A stretch of 6,141 nt of DNA from Verrucomicrobiota bacterium (GTDB taxonomy: Bacteria; Verrucomicrobiota; Verrucomicrobiia; Opitutales; Oceanipulchritudinaceae). The notes under the pieces were generated by a model. It saw only the letters and a list, made by a program, of their open reading frames with translations. It did not search any database and was not told the origin of the DNA. Every line of letters starts with the position of its first letter. The stretch's first letter is position 1. Below, piece after piece: positions 1 through 5,474 of this stretch. The position numbers and the translations under genes are program-made. The stretch spans positions 1 through 6,141 of the forward strand of contig JAAAOD010000006.1 of the NCBI GenBank assembly GCA_009908535.1, in the 5' to 3' direction.

Positions 1-42
1 TTTCGACCAGTCCGGCGCGGGGGGGAGCGGGCCCGAGTTCAT
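1..42 (-). CDS. Possible start of a further minus-strand gene, cut by the window edge
   Basis: An ATG at 42-40 on the minus strand opens a frame that stays open to the window edge, giving MNSGPLPPAPDWSK. It begins 34 bases after the stop codon of the secreted-protein gene and has the same orientation. Only 14 codons are visible, there is no clear Shine-Dalgarno sequence (the preceding bases are GCCTGCGCC), and no family can be named. A Pro-rich N terminus is compatible with a real cytosolic protein but proves nothing. It could equally be intergenic sequence. Confidence 0.3.
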   Translation of the reverse strand, partial: MNSGPLPPAPDWSK

Positions 43-52
43 GGCGCAGGCG

Positions 53-69
53 GGCGGCTCAGGACCGCC
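53..69 (-). other. Short GC-rich hairpin downstream of the secreted-protein gene
   Basis: GGCGG at 53-57 can pair with CCGCC at 65-69 across a 7-nt loop, just after the stop codon at 77-79. No U-rich tract follows on the minus strand, so it does not qualify as an intrinsic terminator. It could be a weak 3'-end structure or chance in GC-rich DNA. Confidence 0.2.
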
Positions 70-76
70 GGGGGCT

Positions 77-700
77 TCAGGGGAGAAGCGATTTCATGGA
101 GGAAGAGAGCATGGAGGGCGCGGTCTCGGTGATAAGGTCGAGCATCGAGCTCTGTTCCTTGCTCAGGGACACGTTTTCCCGCAGATCGGAAAAGGACGAT
201 TTCACGCCGTCGAGGTTCCCGGAGCGCAGGGCTTCCACGCCTTCCTGCACGTTGTCATTGGCACGGGTTTCATCAAAAGTGAAATTACGCTGCAGCACGG
301 CGGCCATGAGGTCGTTCTTCACCGCGCCGAGGGCCGCTTTCTGGCTCGCAGTCAGATCCAGCCCCTTCAGTTTCTTCAGGTGCTTCAGAAAGGGCAGGTC
401 ATTCCCCTCAGTGAAGGAGGACATCGCGTTGTCGAGAAGGGATTGCGCCTCTGGTTTGGCGTCCGAAAAGGCTTTCGTCAGCTGGTCCTTGGCGAAATCG
501 AAAGAGAATCCGGGGAGGTTGCTTTCAGCGGTGGCCTCGGTGGCCGCTTCCTCCGGGGAGGCCGGGGAGCTTTGCTCCTCAACGGGACGTTCCTCCTCCT
601 CGTCCCCTCCGAAAAGGCCGAAAAAGGAGAAGGCCTGCAGGTTCAGGGTGCCGAAAAGAAGCGCGAGTGTTAGTGGGAGAAGTCGTTTCATCATCCGCAT
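77..700 (-). CDS. Small secreted/periplasmic protein of unknown function
   Basis: A 207-aa protein that I do not recognise. The N terminus is a convincing Sec signal peptide: MRMMKR, then a hydrophobic stretch of about residues 7-18, then LQA before a probable cleavage after Ala23. The mature protein starts with a short aromatic/Gly patch (FSFFGLFGG, 24-32). An acidic, low-complexity linker rich in Glu, Ala, Ser and Pro follows (33-60). The remaining ~145 residues look helical and amphipathic, with many Leu, Ser and Lys and no cysteine. There is no lipobox, transmembrane segment or catalytic motif. The ATG at 700 is preceded by GAGGCGG at a reasonable distance; ATGs at 694 and 691 are close alternatives. 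The gene lies 50 bases downstream of the metW-like gene in the same direction, so they may be co-transcribed. I infer export beyond the inner membrane; the function is unknown. Confidence 0.8.
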   Translation of the reverse strand: MRMMKRLLPLTLALLFGTLNLQAFSFFGLFGGDEEEERPVEEQSSPASPEEAATEATAESNLPGFSFDFAKDQLTKAFSDAKPEAQSLLDNAMSSFTEGNDLPFLKHLKKLKGLDLTASQKAALGAVKNDLMAAVLQRNFTFDETRANDNVQEGVEALRSGNLDGVKSSFSDLRENVSLSKEQSSMLDLITETAPSMLSSSMKSLLP

Positions 701-750
701 GTGCTAAGCCGCCTCGCCCTCTTTGGCAACCCCAAGCGCGAAGGGAATTT

Positions 751-1356
751 TCAGGACCGCAGGTGGTACAGGGCGTAGCCGGCGGTGAGGTTCGGCAGAA
801 CACTGACCGGATGCTTCCAGTCACCCCTGAGATAGACGGCTCGCTCGATGGTCAGGCCCTCCTCGGCGACAAAGTGCCGGAATCCATTGACCGTGACCGG
901 ATTGTCGGGAGCACCTTTGTCCCACGACTGCGGAAAGACTTCATTCACCGGGCGCGTTCCATGGCGGACCGCATGCCAGCGGTTGAGCCAGTAACCGTAA
1001 TTGATGAAGCCGACGGCAAGGTTGCGACCGACGCGCAGGGCTTTGCGAATGAGGTTTCCCGGCTCCCGCAGCTCCGGCAGGGTCCGCGAGAGAACCACCC
1101 AGTCGAAGGCGCCCTCCGGGAAAACCTCAAGAAAAGCCTCGATATCGCCGTGGTAAACAGGAACCGCCCGCTTCACACAGGATTGCACTTTCTCCAGTTG
1201 CGCGTCCACCCCCACGACCCGGGCCTTGCGGTGGCGCTGCAGGTGTTCCAGCAGAATGCCGCGCCCGCAACCAAGGTCGAGGACCGAGGACTCTTCCGGG
1301 ACCCACTGCGTGATGATCTGCAGGTCCGTTTCGCGTTTGATTTGTTGGCGACGCAT
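751..1356 (-). CDS. metW: MetW-like class I SAM-dependent methyltransferase
   Basis: About 201 aa, the usual MetW size. The SAM-binding motif I is VLDLGCGRG (residues 25-33). Motif II acidic GVDA is at 49-52, the YHGD strand end at 68-71, and the motif IV region (FDWVVLSRTLPEL) at 84-96. The MetW-typical RVGRNLAVGFINYGYW (108-123) is followed by NEVFPQSW. MetW usually works with MetX in acylating homoserine for methionine synthesis. No metX is visible here, so the role is inferred from family only. Start choice: the frame is open to a TTG at 1470, but that would overlap the upstream gene by 53 bases. ATG 1356 places RETDLQIITQWVP just as MetW proteins begin. ATG 1398 (215 aa) is the alternative. 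Neither has a strong Shine-Dalgarno sequence. A perfect TTGACA (minus strand, 1421-1416) overlaps the upstream stop codon and could be a -35 box, but I see no good -10. Confidence 0.85.
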   Translation of the reverse strand: MRRQQIKRETDLQIITQWVPEESSVLDLGCGRGILLEHLQRHRKARVVGVDAQLEKVQSCVKRAVPVYHGDIEAFLEVFPEGAFDWVVLSRTLPELREPGNLIRKALRVGRNLAVGFINYGYWLNRWHAVRHGTRPVNEVFPQSWDKGAPDNPVTVNGFRHFVAEEGLTIERAVYLRGDWKHPVSVLPNLTAGYALYHLRS

Positions 1357-1417
1357 GAAAAAGGCCCGCCGGTTTGCCCGGCAGACCTTTTCTTTCATCG
1401 ACGCCGACCGACGTTTG

Positions 1418-2257
1418 TCAACCGCAGCGACGGCGCAAGCGTCGGCCCGCAACCACGCCCAGCGCCGCAACCCCGGCCAGCACCGCGATGACCGACGGTT
1501 CCGGAACCGCCGCGAAGGCGAGGTCGTCCATGGCGAAATAAGAGGGCGTGTTCATGCCGAACTGGCCCACGTCGCTGGAGTCCAGGCTGAACCGCAGTTC
1601 CGCCACCCCGCTCCCCAGGGCGCTCAGGTCCACCTCCTCCCACGTCTCGACAATGGTGTCCCGGGCGTCGTCCGCGAAGCGGTAGTCGGCCAGATAAAAT
1701 TCCACCGTCCCGGTCACCGCCGCCGTCGCATCAAGCCCTTCAATGGTCAGGCGGAAGTAATCCGGATCGCTCCCGTCCGCCCCGCCGAACTTCTTCGCAA
1801 AGGCGTCCCCGTCCCGCATCGAGAGGGCCGCGTAGGTCGTGTTCGTCACCCGCATGGTGTCCGGTACTACCCCGCCCGCCTGCGTGAACTGCAGCGATAG
1901 GCTTCCCCCGTCAATGTAGCCGACCGCGTAGTTCGCATCCCCGAAACCGCCGCCCGTGATGGCGCTGCCCGCATTCCCGAAGCCCGGCGTTGTCGTGTCC
2001 GTCCGGTTCGAGACCGTGAAGGCGCTGAAGCCCCCCCACGACGGCGTCGTGTGCGGCAGCTCCACCCCGCTTGCCTCCAGCGTCGCGCTCCCCCCGTCCC
2101 CGCCCGGCGGCGGATCCACCTGGAAATAGCTCTCCCCCGCAAGGGAAAAGCTCCCGAAATCTACCAGGGCGCTCTGCCCCGCCAACGGTAGAACCGCTCC
2201 CAGGGACAGAACCATCGCTCCCAGAGGGCAGCCTCTTTTTCTTCTTATTGACAACAT
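1418..2257 (-). CDS. Secreted DUF4465 protein with PEP-CTERM sorting tail
   Basis: A 279-aa exported protein. It has a basic n-region (RRKR, 5-8), a hydrophobic core of about 13-26 and likely cleavage after AGQSA (26-30). The body matches what I know of DUF4465: WGGFSAFTVSNRTD (74-87), MRVTNTTYAALSM (135-147), GDAFAKKFGG (150-159), VEFYLADYRF (185-194) and FGMNTPSYFAMDDL (233-246). The last 29 residues are a PEP-CTERM tail: VPEPS (251-255), a short transmembrane stretch (~256-270), then RRLRRR (272-277). Such tails are known to be processed by exosortase, which implies surface or matrix localisation. No exosortase is in the window. ATG 2257 is chosen because the Met15 alternative (2215) would lose the positive n-region, although only 2215 has a GGGAG upstream. 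ATG 2257 lacks a Shine-Dalgarno sequence and sits inside an inverted repeat. The molecular function of DUF4465 is not evident from the sequence. Confidence 0.88.
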   Translation of the reverse strand: MLSIRRKRGCPLGAMVLSLGAVLPLAGQSALVDFGSFSLAGESYFQVDPPPGGDGGSATLEASGVELPHTTPSWGGFSAFTVSNRTDTTTPGFGNAGSAITGGGFGDANYAVGYIDGGSLSLQFTQAGGVVPDTMRVTNTTYAALSMRDGDAFAKKFGGADGSDPDYFRLTIEGLDATAAVTGTVEFYLADYRFADDARDTIVETWEEVDLSALGSGVAELRFSLDSSDVGQFGMNTPSYFAMDDLAFAAVPEPSVIAVLAGVAALGVVAGRRLRRRCG

Positions 2258-2272
2258 ATTGCCAATAAGGAG
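2241..2272 (-). promoter_or_regulatory. Inverted repeat enclosing the DUF4465 start codon
   Basis: Arms 2241-2254 and 2259-2272 are complementary apart from two positions, and one of those becomes a G-U pair in the minus-strand transcript. The core is TTATTGACA...TGCCAATAA. In that RNA the 4-nt loop is UAUG, so the AUG start codon would lie at the hairpin tip. It could control translation, be a protein-binding operator, or be part of a promoter. The pairing is seen; the role is inferred. Confidence 0.4.
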
Positions 2273-2295
2273 GCCGGAGACGACCGGAGGTCAAG

Positions 2296-2375
2296 AAAAA
2301 GGAAGGGGGTCAGACCGTGGATTTTGGCATATGCCAAAATCCACGGTCTGACCCCGTCGCCTGTTCTTCAGGCGA
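2296..2375 (-). terminator. Tandem-hairpin 3' end of argH (probable terminator)
   Basis: Read on the minus strand, TCGCCTG pairs with CAGGCGA (2375-2369 with 2363-2357, loop of 5); this stem includes the argH stop codon. The 25-bp palindrome (2355-2306) follows directly, and after five bases comes a T5 run (2300-2296). Two consecutive hairpins followed by a U tract resemble an intrinsic terminator, but the U run is displaced from the stem and short, so efficiency is uncertain. RNA stabilisation is an alternative. Confidence 0.45.
2306..2355. repeat. Perfect 50-bp palindrome with GGGGTCAGACC ends (REP/RAYT-type element)
   Basis: Two 25-nt arms (2306-2330 and 2331-2355) are exactly complementary with no spacer. 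The ends are GGGGTCAGACC and GGTCTGACCCC and the centre is GGCATATGCC. From memory, GGGGTCAGACC-type sequences recur in environmental genomes around REP-associated tyrosine transposases (RAYT, Y1/IS200-like). The best reading is therefore a non-autonomous palindromic element moved by such an enzyme elsewhere in the genome. It starts 12 bases beyond the argH stop and ends 48 bases before the DUF4465 start. As RNA it would form a very strong hairpin and probably acts as the argH 3' end. No transposase gene is present here. Confidence 0.8.
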
Positions 2376-3768
2376 GAAGGCCGCGCCAGTGGCGCAGGCG
2401 CGCCGCGATCTGTTCGGGACCGGGCATGCCGGGACGCTCGCGCATGGCAAGGGCGCGGGGGACGGAGAAGACTTCCGTCCAGTCCTTTTTCAGTTCCGGA
2501 CAGACCGTCTGCGCCTCGGCGAGGGGCAGTTCGTTGAGGGGGCATCGGGAGGTCTCGGCGAGGGCGACGAGTTCGCCGACGTAGTGGTGGGCCTTGCGGA
2601 AGGGCACCTTTTTGGCGACGAGGTAGTCGACGAGATCGGTGGCGAGAAGGAGCGGATCGTCGACGGCGGCGCGGCAGGCATCCGGTTCGATTTCAAGCCC
2701 CCTGACCAGGCCTTCGAGGACGAGGAGGGAATCGACGGCGAGGGCGTGGGCCTCGAAGACCGGCAGCTTGTCTTCCTGCAAGTCGCGGTTGTAGGTGAGG
2801 GGAAGGCCCTTGACGAGGGTAAGGAGGGAGGAAACGGCGCCCATGACGCGCGCGCATTTGCCCCGGATCAGTTCGAGCGAATCGGGGTTCTTTTTCTGCG
2901 GCATGAGGCTCGAACCGGTGGCATAAGCGTCCGGCAGGCGCGCGAAGCCGAACTCACGGCTGCTCCAGAGGATGAGGTCCTCGGCAATGCGGGAAAGGTG
3001 GGTCGCGATGAGGGCACAGTTGTTCGCGAACTCGATGAAGAGGTCGCGGTCGGCGACGGCATCCATGGAATTCCCGGTCAGGCGGGGCTCGCCTTTTTCG
3101 TCCACAAAGCCCAGCTCGCGGGCGACAAAGGCGCGGTCGATGGGCAGGGTGGTGCCCGCGATGGCGCCGCTACCGAGGGGACAGACGTTGGCGCGGCGGG
3201 CGGTTTCTGCCAGCCGCTCCCGGTCGCGCCCGAACATCTCGACATAGGCGAGAAGGTGATGGGCGAGGGAGACCGGCTGGGCCCGTTGCAGGTGCGTATA
3301 ACCGGGAATGGCGACCCCCCGGTTGGCATCGGCAAGGTCGAGGAGCGCGGACATGGCGGTGCCGGCGGCCGCGCGCAGTTCGGCGAGGGCGTCGCGAAAC
3401 CAGAGCCGCATGTCGGTGGCGATCTGGTCGTTGCGGCTGCGCGCGGTATGGAGCTTCGCGGCGGCGGGAACGCGCGCGGTCAGGACCTGTTCGATATTCA
3501 TGTGGACATCCTCAAGGGCGGGGTCCCACGTAAAATCGCCGTTCGCGATCTCCTTTTCCACTCCGTCGAGCCCCCGGCAGATCGCGTCCACTTCCTCTGC
3601 TTCCAGAATGCCGACGTGCCCGAGCATGCGCGCGTGGGCCTTGCTTCCGCGAATGTCGTACGGGGCGAGGCGGGCATCAAAGGAGACCGATTCGCCGAAG
3701 CGGATCATGCGTTCGGCGGGTTCTTCGGCAAAGCGTCCGCCCCAGGTGGCCTGCTTCTTCTCGTCCAT
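2368..3768 (-). CDS. argH: Argininosuccinate lyase
   Basis: A 466-aa cytosolic enzyme of the fumarase/aspartase superfamily, full length for ArgH. It splits argininosuccinate into arginine and fumarate, the last step of arginine biosynthesis, and works as a homotetramer with shared active sites. Visible signatures in order (numbered from ATG 3768): ATWGGRF near the N terminus, HMNIEQ (89-94), TARSRNDQ (108-115), GYTHLQRAQP (156-165, with the catalytic Thr-His pair), the superfamily loop GSSLMPQKKNPD (285-296, with the catalytic serine), and LTYNRDLQEDK further on. No key block is missing. The frame also opens at a GTG (3786), but ATG 3768 is preceded by AAGGTGG at good spacing and gives the standard MDEKKQATWGGRF start. 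No other arginine gene is adjacent. The gene is divergent from metG, and its 3' end abuts a strong palindrome. Confidence 0.97.
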   Translation of the reverse strand: MDEKKQATWGGRFAEEPAERMIRFGESVSFDARLAPYDIRGSKAHARMLGHVGILEAEEVDAICRGLDGVEKEIANGDFTWDPALEDVHMNIEQVLTARVPAAAKLHTARSRNDQIATDMRLWFRDALAELRAAAGTAMSALLDLADANRGVAIPGYTHLQRAQPVSLAHHLLAYVEMFGRDRERLAETARRANVCPLGSGAIAGTTLPIDRAFVARELGFVDEKGEPRLTGNSMDAVADRDLFIEFANNCALIATHLSRIAEDLILWSSREFGFARLPDAYATGSSLMPQKKNPDSLELIRGKCARVMGAVSSLLTLVKGLPLTYNRDLQEDKLPVFEAHALAVDSLLVLEGLVRGLEIEPDACRAAVDDPLLLATDLVDYLVAKKVPFRKAHHYVGELVALAETSRCPLNELPLAEAQTVCPELKKDWTEVFSVPRALAMRERPGMPGPEQIAARLRHWRGLLA

Positions 3769-3841
3769 GGTTTCCACCTTCACCACCGTGCGGATGCAGG
3801 CAAACCAAATGAGGGCGCCCGGGCCACGGTGGGATTTGGGG

Positions 3842-3895
3842 GGTTGACGGGTGGGAACGGCGGCGCAAAGTGCGGATTTCCCTTCCGCGTCAACC
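3842..3895. promoter_or_regulatory. Candidate divergent promoter/operator between argH and metG
   Basis: The 164-base gap between the argH and metG starts contains no ORF that I believe. GGTTGACG (3842-3849) and CGTCAACC (3888-3895) form an exact 8-nt inverted repeat. Each arm holds a TTGACG, a good -35 hexamer, one per strand and facing inward, so overlapping promoters for the two divergent genes are possible. No convincing -10 lies 17 bases from either. GCGGA/TCCGC (3872-3876, 3884-3888) forms a small hairpin within. The arms are visible; the regulatory role is a guess. Confidence 0.3.
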
Positions 3896-3932
3896 GACGT
3901 TGCCGTCGCTCATGCGGGAACCCATTTGACCG

Positions 3933-5474
3933 ATGAAGAAATTCTACATCACCACCGCCATCGATTACGCGAATGGCCAACCTCACCTCGGCCACGCCTA
4001 TGAGAAGGTCCTGACCGATGTCGTCGCCCGCTACCGCCGCCTCGCGGGGGACGAGGTCCATTTTCTCACCGGGATCGACGAGCACGGACAGAAGGTCACA
4101 CAGACGGCGGAAAAGCTGGGCAAGTCGCCCCGCGAACTTACGGAGGAGCTGGCGCCGCGCTTCGTTGAATTGTGCCGGAAGCTGAATATTTCCAACGACG
4201 ATTTCATTCGCACGACCGAGGACCGTCATCAGAAGGTGGTGCAGGCGATCCTGCAGGACTTGTACGACCGCGGGGAAATCTACAAGGGCAGCTACAGAGG
4301 GTTTTATTCGGTCCGCCAGGAACAGTTCATCCTCGAAAAGGAACAACTGGAGGACGGAAGCTGGCCGGAATTGTATGGCGAGGTCATCGAGATCGAGGAG
4401 GAGAATTATTTCTTCCGCCTCGGCAAGTATCAGGAATGGCTCGTCGATTACCTGAAGAACAACCGCTTCGTGGTTCCGGCCTTCCGCCAGCGTCAGGTCC
4501 TCGCCTTCCTTGAGGAACCGGTGAACGATCTCTGCATCTCCCGACCGAAGGCGCGCCTTTCCTGGGGAATCCCGATGCCCTTCGACGAGGAGTACGTGAC
4601 CTACGTCTGGTTTGACGCGCTCATCAACTACATCTCCGGGGTTGGCTACGGGAAGGACGGTTTTTCGACGTATTGGCCCGCCGACTACCATGTCATTGGA
4701 AAGGATATCCTCGTTCCTTCGCATTCGGTCTACTGGCCGGCGATGTTGAAGGCGATCGGCGTGGAGCCCCCGAAGGCGCTCCTCGTGCACGGCTGGTGGC
4801 ACGTCGGCGGACAGAAGATGTCGAAAAGCACAGGGCTTAAAATCGACCCGATCGAATTCAGCGAGACCTACGGCGCGGATCCGCTGCGCTATTTCCTCAC
4901 GCGCGAGATGAGCGTCGGCCAGGACAGCGATTTCACGCTCGAACTTTTCGCGGGCCGGTACAGTGCCGACCTTGCCAACAACCTCGGCAATCTCGTCAGC
5001 CGCCTGCTCAACCTCGCGGGACGCCATTGTCCCGACGGCCTGCCCGGAGCGACCGTCGAGGAGGATCCGGAGCGCAGCCTCAAGGCGGACTGGGAGGAGG
5101 CGCGGCGCGAGATCCTCTCCGCCTACGAAGAGTTTCAGTTCCATCTCGCGATGGAGAAAACGGTTGGCTTCATCACCAAGCTCAACCGCTACGCGGAAAT
5201 CCGTGCGCCCTGGAAACTCGCCAAATCGGGGGACGCCCGCGACCGCGAACTACTGGGTACCTCGCTGACCCAACTCGCCGAGGGCCTGCGGCTCGCGACG
5301 CATGTTCTCCTTCCGGTCATGCCGGAGATCGCCGGTCGTGTACTCGGTCTTCTTGGAGAGGCGACCCCGGCGACCTGGGAGGGCCACCTTGCGTGGGGCG
5401 AGCGCCTGAAGGGGCGGACCCTCGCGGAGAAGACGATCCTCTTTCCGCGGTTGCATCTTGATGAGGAAAAGTGA
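3933..5474 (+). CDS. metG: Methionyl-tRNA synthetase, short form without zinc-knuckle cysteines
   Basis: A 513-aa class I aminoacyl-tRNA synthetase that charges tRNA-Met with methionine in the cytoplasm. The HIGH-type motif is HLGH (18-21), followed by FLTGIDEHGQKV (44-55). The KMSKS loop is KMSKS (295-299) within GQKMSKSTGLKIDP. The Rossmann fold and connective insert span roughly 1-320, and a helical anticodon-binding region of about 370-480 follows. It ends without the C-terminal EMAP/Trbp111-like tRNA-binding domain present in longer MetG proteins. Where many MetG have CxxC knuckles, the insert reads FYSVRQEQFI and then YGEVIEIEEENYFFRL (124-163), so it should bind no zinc. ATG 3933 gives the expected MKKFYITTAIDYANG start, although no clear Shine-Dalgarno sequence precedes it (GCGGGAACCC lies further up). 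The downstream dehydrogenase overlaps the stop codon, so the two genes are almost certainly one transcript. Confidence 0.97.
   Translation: MKKFYITTAIDYANGQPHLGHAYEKVLTDVVARYRRLAGDEVHFLTGIDEHGQKVTQTAEKLGKSPRELTEELAPRFVELCRKLNISNDDFIRTTEDRHQKVVQAILQDLYDRGEIYKGSYRGFYSVRQEQFILEKEQLEDGSWPELYGEVIEIEEENYFFRLGKYQEWLVDYLKNNRFVVPAFRQRQVLAFLEEPVNDLCISRPKARLSWGIPMPFDEEYVTYVWFDALINYISGVGYGKDGFSTYWPADYHVIGKDILVPSHSVYWPAMLKAIGVEPPKALLVHGWWHVGGQKMSKSTGLKIDPIEFSETYGADPLRYFLTREMSVGQDSDFTLELFAGRYSADLANNLGNLVSRLLNLAGRHCPDGLPGATVEEDPERSLKADWEEARREILSAYEEFQFHLAMEKTVGFITKLNRYAEIRAPWKLAKSGDARDRELLGTSLTQLAEGLRLATHVLLPVMPEIAGRVLGLLGEATPATWEGHLAWGERLKGRTLAEKTILFPRLHLDEEK

Noticed and set aside
41..707. Two plus-strand frames (about 200 aa each) over the secreted-protein gene
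   Set aside because: The minus-strand reading has a clean signal peptide, linker and helical domain. The plus-strand frames show low-complexity composition and no recognisable features.
701..750. Possible terminator between the metW-like gene and the secreted-protein gene
   Set aside because: Only a 4-bp TTGG/CCAA stem can be drawn and no U tract follows, so this is not supportable as a terminator.
1396..1470. Longer forms of the metW-like protein starting at TTG 1470 or ATG 1398
   Set aside because: The TTG start overlaps the DUF4465 gene by 53 bases and adds a non-conserved extension. ATG 1398 remains possible but extends the protein beyond the usual MetW N terminus.
667..1491. 274-aa plus-strand frame opposite the metW-like gene
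   Set aside because: The opposite strand encodes a recognisable SAM methyltransferase. This frame has no motif and runs across two real gene boundaries.
2266..2272. AAGGAGG on the plus strand, a consensus Shine-Dalgarno sequence
   Set aside because: No start codon follows at a usable distance on the plus strand. The sequence is explained as one arm of the inverted repeat at the DUF4465 start.
2317..3936. 539-aa open frame on the plus strand opposite argH
   Set aside because: Antisense to argH across its full length, rich in Gly/Glu/Asp/Val with no family motif. The frame is a by-product of argH codon usage, and its start lies inside the palindrome.
3780..5144. 454-aa open frame on the minus strand opposite metG
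   Set aside because: It lies wholly antisense to a strongly conserved synthetase. Its composition looks like a mirror of metG codons, and long antisense frames are expected in GC-rich coding DNA.
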